DNA of 18,955 nt from Strongyloides papillosus (Eukaryota > Nematoda > Chromadorea > Rhabditida > Strongyloididae), in assembly GCA_005656395.1 (NCBI GenBank), contig SRSI01000058.1:1-18955 (forward strand), given 5' to 3'. A program made the position numbers and the translations under genes. Each line of letters begins with the position of its first letter. Position 1 is the first letter of the stretch. Below are positions 10,177-18,955 of the stretch, one piece after another. The notes beneath the pieces were generated by a model. The model was given only the letters and a program-made list of their open reading frames with translations. It did not search any database and had not been told where the DNA came from.

Positions 10177-11146
10177 ATGAATGGAACATTGGTATCAACT
10201 TATCAATCACCTACTATTGGGATTTCAGCATACCAAATATTTATAATAAATTTTTTTGCAATTATCCCTAATATTTATTTTTTTTATCGAAGTTTGACAT
10301 ATGAAGCATTTAATGAAAGAAAAATATTGAAATACATGACTATGGTTATGTCTTTTGAATATATCATAGCTTGCTTAGCACACCTAATTTTTTATGGATA
10401 TCTTTTTATATATTATTTTACCGAATCTAAAATTCATACAAACATTTGTTCTAAGTTTAATACAGTCCACATTAATATTAACCAACTATTAGTTGTGACG
10501 CCATTTTACTTTAATATTTATCGATACTACAAGATAGTTTACTATAAAAATCCTGGTATTTTTGTTGTGATTACTGCTATAATTTTTACTCTTGGTCCCC
10601 TTATGTACACAATGGGTGGACAGTTCTTTGAAATAAAACCATATTATATGCCAAAAAATGGTTGTGGACAGGAACTCTTGAGTGATATACCTTTTTTTCA
10701 TCTAATTTTACGACTTAATATTATTATTGTTCTTATTTTACCATGCATTTCATTACTTATAAATTATAAAATTTATAAAACTGTTATGGATAGAAAAAGT
10801 AGTTTAAACAAAAAAAAATTTAATGATAATAAAAATTTATTAAAGGCTATTACAATACAAAGTGTATTTCCATTTTTTTGTCAAGTACCTGGTATACTAT
10901 ATTTGCTTTATTTTTATACAAGCAAGTTTTTAATTAATTTTTATAATAATTTTAATACATGTTTAAGCACGGCATAATCCTATTGAATTCGTGATATTAG
11001 CAAATTTTTTATATTACACCGGACAAGGATTTTGTATCTTTCTTTCAATATTTGTAATTGATGAATTCAAGAAAATGGTGTTAAATGATATGGGAATGCA
11101 AAAAAATGCTTCTATAAAATCTGTTACAACAGAAGAATTTTTGTAG
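10177..11146 (+). CDS. Seven-TM chemoreceptor-like protein, receptor gene 5, with a likely GC-AG intron
   Basis: Exon 1 is 10177-10921 and exon 2 is 10968-11146, giving 307 aa when joined in phase 1 like all the paralogues. The intron (10922-10967, 46 bp) begins GCAAGT and ends TTTAAG, so it would be a GC-AG intron. Without splicing the frame stops after 266 aa and loses TM7. With splicing, the protein continues into YYTGQGFCIFLS and a tail with MVLNDMGM, matching gene 6. Seven hydrophobic segments are present. Cys91 before TM3, Arg116 in IYRYYKI and Cys163 in GCGQ keep the family positions; the usual GCGY here is GCGQ. It is closer to gene 6 than to genes 1-4 (shared YRSLTYE/FRSITYE after TM1). 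An AG one base before the ATG could be a trans-splice acceptor. Ligand and class are unknown. Confidence 0.83.
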
Positions 11147-11961
11147 GAATATTTTTCATTTATCTTTTATACCAGATTATATATAAAAATTATTTGATTT
11201 AGAGAATTTTTATCTAACGGGATATGTATTTTATTGGAAAAAATGTTTTATTATGATGTACAACAGTATTATGAATTTAAAAAGATTTTTTTGTGTGTTC
11301 ATTTTGTTTTAAAATAACTATGACCTTTAATATATTATTTTTAATAAATATTTTGTTTTTCGTATTGCAATCTATTTCTAAAACTTATTTTATAAGTAAA
11401 TATTTTATATAATTATTTTTTCAAATTAAAGAAAATGTTGTTTAAAAATTTTGAAAAAAAGTAAAAGTTCACATTTGCATTTTACTTCCAGAAATTTTAA
11501 TTAGTAGATGTCAGGAGACATGATGATACAATTTAAAAAATTCCACTGGGTTAATGAAAAATGTTATATAATCTTTTATATGATTAAAAATTACACACTA
11601 GTATAATTCATCTGAAGAAAATTAAAAAAAAATGATGAGAAGTTGATTAATAGTACATGAGTGCTTTACACGTCACGGTTATGGAAAATATTTAGCATTT
11701 TTATATTTGATATTTTAAAAATAAAATGCGAAAATATGTGTTTTTCATTTGGTAATTCCCATGACCATATCCACCTACGTGTGTTTCATATTGCTGCTCC
11801 CATGACCATTTTATAAGAAATCCTCTTTAACAAATTTAAATAAAAGTTGCATCAAAAATTTTTATTAACAAATATTACTTTGAATATAAATTTTTGAAAA
11901 AAATAAATAAATTTACTTTTAAAAGTTAATTCTACTACTAAATTGGAAATATCTAATAAAA
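11147..11961. other. Spacer between receptor genes 5 and 6
   Basis: No gene is seen. The only standout is a pair of 12-bp direct repeats (TCCCATGACCAT) at 11757-11768 and 11798-11809, in a patch much richer in G and C than the surroundings, 150-205 bases before the ATG of gene 6. They are listed separately. Confidence 0.4.
11757..11809 (+). repeat. 12-bp direct repeat pair upstream of receptor gene 6
   Basis: TCCCATGACCAT occurs at 11757-11768 and again, exactly, at 11798-11809, with a period of 41 bp. The 29 bases between are also less AT-rich than the flanks. Position upstream of gene 6 suggests a pair of binding sites, but this is inference. It was not seen upstream of the other receptor genes. 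Confidence 0.6.
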
Positions 11962-12945
11962 ATGAATAAATCAACAGTTGGAGAATATCATACCCCTTTC
12001 GTTTCCTATAAAACGTATCAAATAATTTCTATTAACTTAATAGCGATCATACCTAATATCTATTTTTTATTTCGAAGTATAACTTATGAAGGATTCAATC
12101 AAAGAAAACTTTTTAAGTATATGACAATGATTATGTCAATTGAATACATTTGTTCATGTCTACTACATTTGGTATATTATGGATATCTCCTCACACATCA
12201 CCTTATGAATTCAATGGTAGAAATAAATTTATGTAGCAAGCTTAATACACTTCATCTTAATGTAAACCAATTTATAATAGTTACTCCATTGTACTTTAGT
12301 GTTGTGAGATTCTATAAGATAGTTTTATTTCGTAGACCAAATATTCCTACAATGACAATAGTAATTTTTATAACATTGGGACTACTTATATATATGATGA
12401 TTGGACAGTATTTTGAAATAAATATTTATTATATACCAAAGGATGGCTGTGGATATGAAATTTTTAGTGATATACCATTTTATAGAGTAATTTTATATAT
12501 CAATCTTTGTGTTGTACTTATAGTACCATTTATATCATTTTTCATTAATTTAATAATATATAAGAATGTTACTAAAAATAAGAAAAGAATAAAGATTTCA
12601 GGAGTAATGGAAGGTAAAAATTTATTCAAAAGTATAGTAATTCAAAGTACATTTCCATTTCTCTCTCAACTTCCGATTACATTATATCTTATTTATTACT
12701 CTATAGGTAAGTTTAAAAAATTCTCATTATTTTTAAAATCTAATGTTTTAGCTAGAGAAAATTTCTATGAAATTGAAATAATATTAAATACACTATATTA
12801 TGGTGGACAAGGATTTTGTATTTTTTTATCAATGATTGTAATTAAGGAATTCAAATTTATGATGTTAAAAGATATTGGGATTAAAAATGTTTTACATCCA
12901 ACTAGTAATAACGAGACATTTCATGTAAATTCACATATAAAATAA
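11962..12945 (+). CDS. Seven-TM chemoreceptor-like protein, receptor gene 6
   Basis: The intron is 12707-12751 (45 bp, GTAAGT..TTTTAG, phase 1), at the same place as in the other five genes. Exons 11962-12706 and 12752-12945 give 312 aa. The intron length is a multiple of three and holds no stop, so the whole region is also one open frame of 327 aa. The retained piece would add 15 residues in the third extracellular loop. Family marks are PNIYFLFR after TM1, Cys91, Arg116 in VVRFYKI, Cys163 in GCGY, FSDIPFY before TM5, GGQGFCIFLS in TM7 and MMLKDIGIKN in the tail. It is the last gene of the array and is convergent with the mucin-like gene. Splicing is the likelier state because exon joining restores the alignment with gene 5. 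Ligand and class are unknown. Confidence 0.88.
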   Translation: MNKSTVGEYHTPFVSYKTYQIISINLIAIIPNIYFLFRSITYEGFNQRKLFKYMTMIMSIEYICSCLLHLVYYGYLLTHHLMNSMVEINLCSKLNTLHLNVNQFIIVTPLYFSVVRFYKIVLFRRPNIPTMTIVIFITLGLLIYMMIGQYFEINIYYIPKDGCGYEIFSDIPFYRVILYINLCVVLIVPFISFFINLIIYKNVTKNKKRIKISGVMEGKNLFKSIVIQSTFPFLSQLPITLYLIYYSIGKFKKFSLFLKSNVLARENFYEIEIILNTLYYGGQGFCIFLSMIVIKEFKFMMLKDIGIKNVLHPTSNNETFHVNSHIK

Positions 12946-13309
12946 AAAATACTACTGTATCTAAATGAATAGTTATTTAAATTTAAAAAATTTTTAAACT
13001 TCAATAAATAATTGCTTAAAAAAATTTGTTTATTTCAAAATTAGTAATAATCAAATAAATATTTAATAATATCAAAAAATTCAATTGGTTTTGACATTTA
13101 AAAAAAGTTTGATTTCTTACATAATTTTGAATAATTACCGATTGTTAAACAGATTGTTTAACAAATTGTATTTCTAAACAACATATATTGTTTTTTTTTT
13201 TACTTATTGATTAAAGGAATGAACAAATTGATATCCTAAAATGAATTGAAATTATATGACAAGAATATTGACTTAATTACCACGTCCACCAGCTGGTCTA
13301 ACAGCAAGC
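12946..13309. other. 3' region between convergent genes
   Basis: This is the AT-rich region between the stop of receptor gene 6 and the stop of the minus-strand mucin-like gene. AATAAA-type signals occur near 12941 and 13004 on the plus strand for gene 6. A 10-bp perfect inverted repeat (TTGTTAAACA / TGTTTAACAA, 3-base loop) lies at 13142-13164, followed by a long T run near 13190-13200. Another coding-like stretch at 13267-13320 (minus strand), ending in VRPAGGRGN, may be a different 3' end of the mucin-like gene. Confidence 0.4.
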
Positions 13310-14145
13310 TTACTTTTGGAGAAATCTGCTTGATGCATGAATTTGAGTTCTTGGTGCAACTAATCCTTCAAATCTACTTGATGGACGAGTTCCAGTTTTT
13401 GATTCAGTAGGGATAGTTTTTTTTGTTGTAGGCATAATTTTTCTTGTCGTAGTAGTAGTAGTTGGTTTAGAAGTAGTCGGTATAGGAGTGGTTGATGATT
13501 CTGTCGTTGTACTGGTAGAAACAGTAGATGATTTTGTAGTCAATGAAGATTCCAAAGGAGTAGATGAAGTGGAATGATTACTTGGTAAATCTAAAAAAGA
13601 GTATTTGAAAATTTAAAATAAGCAAGTTATGTAATTTTACTACCTTGTATAAAAATTCCAGTTACATTTGACAAATCTTTAACTATTGTTATATTTGTTG
13701 GATTTCTATATCTAAAGTTTGTTACATTTGCTGTATTATTGTTCTGAAGAAAACTTTTTTATATAAAAAGCAGATACTTACATTTGTAGCATTTTTTGAA
13801 TTAAGATATGTCAAATTTTTTACTATTTGTATAAAGTTTTCCTAAAAATTTTTTTTTAGAAAAACAGCGAATACTTACGATTGTAGTCTGATTTATTTCG
13901 TCTTTAATAAGTTCGTTAACAGTATGATATGGATCAACATCAGGTTCGTTTCCTTCGAAAGCATAATCCATTGCTAATTCAAGCATAGGATGTATATTTG
14001 ACAGGAAAACACTTGTGTAAAAAGTTTCATTAGGAGTCATATAAATGGTACATGGTTTAAGTAAATTTAGAGGGCAATTAGTCCTGAGTCCAAAAGAAGA
14101 TGTTGTAAAAAGAGCAATGAGAAGTAAAATACAAATGAATTTCAT
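13310..14145 (-). CDS. Secreted, N-glycosylated, Thr/Ser-rich mucin-like protein (four exons)
   Basis: Exons are 14145-13879, 13841-13782, 13743-13644 and 13590-13310, giving 235 aa. Introns are 37, 38 and 53 bp with GTAAGT, GTAAGT and GTAGTA donors and AG acceptors. A signal peptide (MKFICILLLIALFTTSSFG) is followed by a middle region with only two cysteines, about nine N-x-S/T sequons (NETF, NQTT, NLTY, NATN, NITI and others), and from exon 4 a Thr/Ser/Pro-rich tract typical of O-glycosylated stalks. It should be secreted or surface-bound. I recognise no named family. The start is set by the signal peptide. The 3' end is uncertain: the frame used stops after FLQK, but another frame across 13267-13370 encodes a plausible tail ending VRPAGGRGN. 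The sequence at the stop, AAAAGTAAGC, could also be a further donor. The gene runs toward the receptor array. Confidence 0.72.
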
Positions 14146-14180
14146 GACTTCGTATGATGAAACCAATCATTCGATTACTT

Positions 14181-14188
14181 TTTAAATA
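14181..14188 (-). promoter_or_regulatory. TATA-like box of the mucin-like gene
   Basis: On the minus strand this reads TATTTAAA, about 36 bases before the ATG at 14145, implying a very short 5' leader. This resembles the arrangement at the left-edge secreted-protein gene. Motif match only. Confidence 0.4.
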
Positions 14189-14859
14189 CCATTCTCAATA
14201 TTATTTGTTATACAAAAAACAATATTTTTCTATTTGGAATGTTTTATTTAATTTTAAATAGTACAATACTTTTTCTAACTGCAAAAAATCTTACAAGATA
14301 AAAAAATTATTTATACGATTTGTTAAATATATATAAAAATTATAAATATATTAAACATACATTTTTTTAAATTACATACTTATTTTACATCAATTATAAA
14401 TATATAAATCTGAGTCAATATGTTTTATACATTCAAAAAATGTAAATTCAATTTAGTCTTCAAATATATTTAATGATAGATTTATTTGTATTGAATACTT
14501 AAGTTTAAAAATTATTTTTAAATATAAAGTCAAATTTTTGGATACAAATATAAGTATTCAGTAGACTTTACATGACATTCATATAAAAAACTAACCCATA
14601 TTCAATATAATAATCCAATTATAACTACAATTTGATTCTGACTAGTGGAAATATACAGCGAAAAAAAAAGCAAAAAGAAAAATTAGTATTTATGTATAAA
14701 TATTAAAAACATAGAAATATATGTAGGAAAAATAAAACTTTATTAAAAAATAAACACAAAAATTTTTTACAATAAGAAATAAATTAAATAATTTTTTTCT
14801 ACATAATATTAATAATATACAATGATAAAAATAAAAAAGTTTCTTATTATGAAACTTAA
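14189..14859. other. AT-rich spacer between the mucin-like gene and the Helitron end
   Basis: No gene is seen on either strand. Near its right end a 7-bp perfect inverted repeat (AAGTTTC / GAAACTT, 7-base loop, 14837-14857) lies just outside the possible Helitron terminus. Otherwise it is A/T runs only. Confidence 0.4.
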
Positions 14860-14880
14860 TTAGATAACCATTTTTACATA

Positions 14881-14925
14881 ACCAGCCTTAGACCTGCCTT
14901 CGGCAGGTCACGTCTGGTCCGCAGA
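14881..14925 (-). repeat. GC-rich nested hairpin, likely Helitron 3' terminal hairpin
   Basis: The core at 14891-14909 is a perfect hairpin, GACCTGCCTTCGGCAGGTC (7-8 bp stem, TTC or CTTCG loop). A second stem, ACCAG at 14881-14885 with CTGGT at 14914-14918, encloses it. It is the most GC-rich spot outside the Helitron coding region. It lies downstream of the Helitron stop codon on the same strand. Helitrons end with a short GC-rich hairpin followed by CTRR, inserted before a T. Possible CTAA ends on the minus strand are at 14863-14860 (followed by TT) and 14891-14888. The first is further from the core hairpin than usual, and the second touches it, so the exact end is unresolved. Confidence 0.65.
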
Positions 14926-15029
14926 GCATATTTTTTAAACGAATTTTTGTATTAAATTATTATCAAAATATTTGTATTAGAACAATTTGTCATTCATAGA
15001 AATAAAAAAAACACAATTAAAAAAACAAT

Positions 15030-15099
15030 CATTTATTTAAAAATGTTAAAAAAAATTACAAATAAAAGAAATTCATTTATTAAAAAATGTTAAAAAAAT
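15030..15099. repeat. Imperfect direct repeat, 44-bp period, in the Helitron 3' trailer
   Basis: CATTTATTTAAAAATGTTAA near 15030 recurs as CATTTATTAAAAAATGTTAA near 15074. Read on the minus strand the copies contain AATAAATG and can serve as polyadenylation signals for the Rep-helicase transcript. This is a low-complexity setting, so chance similarity is possible. Confidence 0.4.
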
Positions 15100-15185
15100 C
15101 TTCCTGCTCCATTGTTTTTCGTCTTCCCTTTGTTCTTCTTCCTCCAAGTTACTTGTGTTATATATTTTTACTATTTGATCAGAAT

Positions 15186-18100
15186 CTACGCATTAAATAT
15201 TTCTGTATATACAATATTTTTTGCTTTATCTAATTCTGTTTTTACAAATAGACAATCAGGACTTTTTACACGTGAAAAAGCCACATACAATTGTCCATGT
15301 GAAAATACTGGTGTTGTTAAATCTACACCAACTTTACTTAATGTTTGCCCTTGACTTTTATTAATAGTCATAGCAAAAGCAAGTCTTACAGGAAACTGTT
15401 TCCTTGCTAATGTAAAAGGATATTCTCCTTCAGAACTATATAAAACTATTCTAGGTATAAGAACAGTTTTATCTTTATTTAACCCTGACAAATGAATACA
15501 TGTCAAGATTCTTTTATTAATCTTTATAATTCTCAATCTTGTGCCATTACAAAGTCCTTCTTTTATGTTTAAGTTACGAAGAACAATAATAACAGCATTA
15601 ATCTTGAGATTCAACACATGCGGTGGTAAACCGCTAGGTGTTAACTGATTCAGATTTTCAATAGGCATGTTGTAGTAATTTTCATTTGTATCCGAATCTT
15701 TTCTAATCGAATCGGCTGAAAATATTTTTTCTACATCGCCTGGTAGAGTATTTAATACTTCATTATTAATAGACTCTACAATGACATTTGTTGGAGCAAG
15801 AATTGCATAATTAGATTTTTCTAATATGCTTTCATTTTTAGCTCCAAAGATATCGTTCACTAAATTTCCAGTTGATTGGATATTTAGTGGTATATCTACT
15901 TCGCCATCTTCATTTTTTTGAAGAGCATCATTACCAATGTCTAAAATCCACTTGGCAAAATCTATCTCGTCCTCTTTAACCCTCATGTTTCTGGTAAGTT
16001 TCACTGTCTCAAAGTGAACGTTCCAAAGAGGGCTATATTTTATGGAGAACAAAACATTTTGATGCCTTGTAGAATTTGGTAGGATAGGCAATGTTTGCCT
16101 GAAATCACCACCACATATGATGACTTTTCCACCGAATGGAAGATCATTCTTGCAAACTTTTTTCAGTTGCTGATCAAGATAATCAATTACATACTTACTA
16201 AGCATAGGTGCTTCATCAATTATTATTAATGAAGCTTTTTCAAGCATAGTAGTACGTAATTTATTAAGCTTGGATAGCCTAAAATTACTATCGTATAAGG
16301 TAATAGGTACTGAAAACATAGAATGAACTGTTTGTCCATTTCTAAGAAGAGTAGCCGCAATACCTGTTGAAGCACAATTAAGTACTATCTTATCTTCAGC
16401 TCTAAGCAAATAATATAACGTTGTGTAGACGAATGTCTTACCTGTTCCTGCAGGTCCTTCTAAAAAGAAGCAACGTTTATCTGGGAAATTATTAACAATG
16501 ATATTTAATATCCTATTAATAAAGTTTCTCTGTTCTTCATTAGCTGATTTTAAATTTTCGTCACCTAACCTTTTTAGAACATCTTTATCTTCAACATAAT
16601 CAATCTCTATAATATCGAAATTGACTTCAGGTAAATCAGTATAGCCATCAAAGTTATTAGATTGTAGAACATTTCTAATATCAAAAATGGCTTGAGCTTC
16701 CGCTCTTTCTTCATTACCGTTGTATTTCATTAAGTAATCTTCGATTAAGTAATTTTTAAACTTAATGAAGGTATCATAATGCCTTGTAAAAGATGGCCAA
16801 TAGCAAATCATGAGACCGAAGTAATTACGAAGCATGTTAGGCATCGCGCTTTCACATGCTTCTTCAAACAATTCATTGTAATTGTCTTCAGTATCAAGTA
16901 AGCCTCTTGCTATAGCAGCATCTCTAAATGAAGGCCATTGAAAACCATTAACAATTTTCAAATCACCTTCACATGTTGCTCCAGGTACATGGAGCAAAAG
17001 TTGGCGAAGTGAAAACAATTCGACATTCATAGGTGATACAGTAAATATCCTTCCTATTGTACGCCTTTGGCGATGTCTCAATTTCCATTCTCTGGTTTTT
17101 AAATCAAACCAATAATATTCCGGTATCTCATTATAGAGATACTTTTTAGCATTAATATCGTTTTTATTGAGATTATAATATGCTACTAATGTAGATTTAT
17201 AACCTTTTTCCGCTTTGAAACAATTATTATTGCCATTATTCATTTCATCGGCAACTGTACAATCCTCATTTATTAAGTGAACTGCTAATCTTACAACAGT
17301 CCAATCTTTATAAAGTATTGGATATTCCATTATTCTCCAAACTGCTTCTGATGGCCCTACATATCTACCATCGATATGAAGTTTAACCTCATCTTTCGAT
17401 TCAACGGTTTCGACCACATCTGCAGAAATTTTGTCACCATTTGACTTATGTGTATACTTAAATAAATACTTAGGACTTAAAACACTTTCACATATTTTTA
17501 CATTAATATGTGAATTGTATTTCAAGCTTAAATAAGGATTATATGTTACACAAAAATCGTTATTTACTTTGTTACCAAATCTATCTGTAATATCTAATAA
17601 GGGATCAAATGATCTCTTAATGTTAACTTTACCTTTAGAAGTAATGGAAGTTACTTTATGGTACTGTTCTGGGAATTTTTTAGTGCAGACATTTTTTGCA
17701 TCGTCCCAACAGGGTACTTTTGTTTTTGAAATATCACATCTCGAATGTACCATTGTTTTTGTAACAATTTCAAAAAGACGTGGATTTTTTTCTTTATCAG
17801 GGAATTCTGCTTTAACACATTCATCTACCTGATCAGAAGTTAATCTGAAGTCTTCTTTTGAAACTTTTACCAATATATGAATATGTGGTAAAGATCTTTT
17901 TTGAAACTCAATAGTTGATTGTAGATAAACTACATTGCCCATAATTTTGTTTTCTTTCAAGTCATGTATTAAAGCATCGGATTTATGCTTAAACACTCTT
18001 GCAATCAAGTCATGGCGATCATTCGGTAGTTGTCCTGGATAAAGATTTTCTGTAATCTCTCTCCAATTTGGGTTTGTAGTCATTGTAATAAAGAAATCTG

Positions 18101-18955
18101 GTTTCCCAAATTTCCTAACAATGGCCATACCGTCTTGATAGCCTAAATGCATGAATCTTCTTGAACCAATGTAACTGCTAAAAAGTTTAATTCTCTCACT
18201 TTTTTTTGCAGCTTCTTCATTATCTTCATCACCGATAAGATAATCTTCAAGAAGATCTTCTATTTGTTTATTATTCTTCTGTTTAAGCTCTTTGTTAAGC
18301 TTAATAACATAATTTAGACGATCTCTTTCTATTGCTGTGTAAGCATCAACAACAAATAGTTGAAATAATAACCCTCCATGATGTAAAGGATTAAATGATG
18401 GCCTCACAGCAATGAGATTTTGGTAATAAACCAATTTCGTTAGAGATCTTTGTTCATTACCTTTTTTATAAGTTGTTTTCTCTTTCCATCCAAAAGCTCC
18501 TGTTGGGAAGAACAATGGATATGTTGCAGGATCTTTTAAAGGACTGTAATGACTCAAAGTTTCCAATTTTCCTGTTTTATTACATAACAAAACATTATAA
18601 TCAGGAACTTCTCCATCTTCACTTTGAAATATAACTGCTATTTCTGTTACCTCTGGCAAATTACGAACTCTATCATTCTTATTTGCTGGAGGTCTCAAAA
18701 CCAATTTATACATTGGCACAGCTTTATTCTCATTTTTATGTTTTAGTTCTTGCTCACGAATATAATCACCAAAATGTTTATATGATAATGCTAACATATT
18801 TATTTTGGAAATTATATGAGTAAGATTACTAATAACTGATATTTCATTAAATGCGTTAACATTTTTATTTCTAATATCTTCAGCAACATCAGGTCCATAA
18901 AAATATAGTTGCCCATAGGACAAATTATCTTTATTTTCAGGTACAGCTGTGTTTA
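15186..18955 (-). CDS. Helitron Rep-helicase (RepHel), N-terminus beyond right edge
   Basis: The frame is open without a stop from the window edge to a TAG at 15186-15188, about 1,255 codons. Numbering below counts the Leu codon at 18923 as residue 1; no ATG is needed there because the frame continues off the edge. The Helitron-like N region and the Rep endonuclease come first: [13 protein letters not shown] at about 278-290, the HUH metal site in SLPHIHILV (His347, His349), and the paired catalytic tyrosines in KYLFKYTHK (Tyr486, Tyr490). The PIF1-type helicase follows: Walker A GPAGTGKT (823-830), Walker B IIIDEAP (Asp903, Glu904), GGDFRQTLP (938-946), TRNMR (977-981), INKSQGQTL (1187-1195) and YVAFSRV (1213-1219). 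It nicks and unwinds DNA for rolling-circle transposition. All key residues seen are present, so the element may be recent or active. Perhaps 150-300 N-terminal residues are missing. Confidence 0.95.
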   Translation of the reverse strand, partial: NTAVPENKDNLSYGQLYFYGPDVAEDIRNKNVNAFNEISVISNLTHIISKINMLALSYKHFGDYIREQELKHKNENKAVPMYKLVLRPPANKNDRVRNLPEVTEIAVIFQSEDGEVPDYNVLLCNKTGKLETLSHYSPLKDPATYPLFFPTGAFGWKEKTTYKKGNEQRSLTKLVYYQNLIAVRPSFNPLHHGGLLFQLFVVDAYTAIERDRLNYVIKLNKELKQKNNKQIEDLLEDYLIGDEDNEEAAKKSERIKLFSSYIGSRRFMHLGYQDGMAIVRKFGKPDFFITMTTNPNWREITENLYPGQLPNDRHDLIARVFKHKSDALIHDLKENKIMGNVVYLQSTIEFQKRSLPHIHILVKVSKEDFRLTSDQVDECVKAEFPDKEKNPRLFEIVTKTMVHSRCDISKTKVPCWDDAKNVCTKKFPEQYHKVTSITSKGKVNIKRSFDPLLDITDRFGNKVNNDFCVTYNPYLSLKYNSHINVKICESVLSPKYLFKYTHKSNGDKISADVVETVESKDEVKLHIDGRYVGPSEAVWRIMEYPILYKDWTVVRLAVHLINEDCTVADEMNNGNNNCFKAEKGYKSTLVAYYNLNKNDINAKKYLYNEIPEYYWFDLKTREWKLRHRQRRTIGRIFTVSPMNVELFSLRQLLLHVPGATCEGDLKIVNGFQWPSFRDAAIARGLLDTEDNYNELFEEACESAMPNMLRNYFGLMICYWPSFTRHYDTFIKFKNYLIEDYLMKYNGNEERAEAQAIFDIRNVLQSNNFDGYTDLPEVNFDIIEIDYVEDKDVLKRLGDENLKSANEEQRNFINRILNIIVNNFPDKRCFFLEGPAGTGKTFVYTTLYYLLRAEDKIVLNCASTGIAATLLRNGQTVHSMFSVPITLYDSNFRLSKLNKLRTTMLEKASLIIIDEAPMLSKYVIDYLDQQLKKVCKNDLPFGGKVIICGGDFRQTLPILPNSTRHQNVLFSIKYSPLWNVHFETVKLTRNMRVKEDEIDFAKWILDIGNDALQKNEDGEVDIPLNIQSTGNLVNDIFGAKNESILEKSNYAILAPTNVIVESINNEVLNTLPGDVEKIFSADSIRKDSDTNENYYNMPIENLNQLTPSGLPPHVLNLKINAVIIVLRNLNIKEGLCNGTRLRIIKINKRILTCIHLSGLNKDKTVLIPRIVLYSSEGEYPFTLARKQFPVRLAFAMTINKSQGQTLSKVGVDLTTPVFSHGQLYVAFSRVKSPDCLFVKTELDKAKNIVYTEIFNA

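Larger units (their letters stand above)
14860..18955 (-). mobile_element. Helitron rolling-circle transposon, 3' part (5' end beyond window)
   Basis: This extends from the likely 3' terminal hairpin to the right edge of the window. It holds one long Rep-helicase frame and a 3' trailer of about 260 bases. The base composition of the coding part is visibly less AT-rich than the flanks, as expected for a mobile element or a long conserved gene. No captured host gene is seen in the visible part. The 5' TC end lies outside the window. Confidence 0.75.

Noticed and set aside
10489..10701. Minus-strand open frame of 70 codons inside receptor gene 5
   Set aside because: It lies wholly opposite a well-supported coding exon and has no domain or signal; an antisense shadow.
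12707..12751. The open 327-aa form of receptor gene 6 as the only product
   Set aside because: A strong GTAAGT donor and TTTTAG acceptor sit at the conserved family intron site, and splicing restores alignment with gene 5.
14891..14909. GC hairpin as a tRNA or other small RNA gene
   Set aside because: There is no cloverleaf, no CCA-end partner and no A/B box. Its place downstream of a Helitron frame explains it better.
15090..15165. Minus-strand acidic reading frame (NLEEEEQREDEKQWSR) just past the Helitron stop
   Set aside because: It is in a different frame from RepHel, has stops between, and has no start or match. It could be a remnant of a longer tail, but one short stretch is not enough.
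15112..15354. Plus-strand open frame of 80 codons with a hydrophobic start
   Set aside because: It is antisense to the end of the Helitron frame and its trailer. The hydrophobicity comes from T-rich antisense DNA.
17569..17832. Plus-strand open frame of 87 codons
   Set aside because: It is antisense to the Rep domain of the Helitron protein; an opposite-strand shadow.
1..18955. CRISPR array, bacterial operon or prophage
   Set aside because: There are no regular spaced repeats and no Shine-Dalgarno-led gene runs. Introns, TATA boxes and gene families point to a nematode nuclear genome.

Overview
The window looks like nuclear DNA from a very AT-rich nematode, most likely a member of the Strongyloididae (Strongyloides or a close relative). 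The grounds are: extreme A+T content between genes; very short introns (35-53 bp) with plain GT..TTTTAG borders; a tandem array of nematode-type seven-transmembrane chemoreceptor-like genes; small secreted-protein genes with TATA boxes close to the ATG; and A/T-ending codons throughout. The genus is an inference from gene style, not from a search.

Layout. The left edge (1-152, minus strand) holds the N-terminus of a small secreted protein with a signal peptide and a basic KRKRR processing site. From about 480 to 12945 there is a head-to-tail array of six related receptor genes, all on the plus strand. Genes 1-4 (1126-7592) form one subfamily. Each has the same two-exon structure, with a 35-39 bp phase-1 intron between TM6 and TM7, and the duplicated unit includes several hundred bases of upstream DNA. 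Gene 1 carries two single-base frameshifts and gene 2 carries one. Genes 3 and 4 are intact (310 and 311 aa after splicing). After a gene-free stretch of about 2.6 kb, genes 5 and 6 (10177-11146 and 11962-12945) form a second subfamily with the intron at the same place. The gene 5 intron is best explained as a GC-AG intron. The gene 6 intron is 45 bp with no stop, so retaining it keeps the frame open. A 212-bp mariner-type miniature element with 26-bp inverted ends and TA flanks sits upstream of gene 3. The matching sequence upstream of gene 4 is an empty site.

Convergent to the array, on the minus strand (13310-14145), is a four-exon gene for a secreted, heavily glycosylated, Thr/Ser-rich mucin-like protein. 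The right end (about 14860-18955, minus strand) is most of a Helitron rolling-circle transposon. It has a long uninterrupted Rep-helicase reading frame that runs off the right edge of the window, and a GC-rich hairpin downstream that fits a Helitron 3' end.

The receptors would act at the cell surface, probably of sensory neurons, but their ligands and formal receptor class cannot be read from the sequence. The best leads for follow-up are the array (birth, decay and possible conversion among copies, splice-site changes, conserved upstream blocks) and the apparently intact Helitron. I see no wholly new system beyond these.
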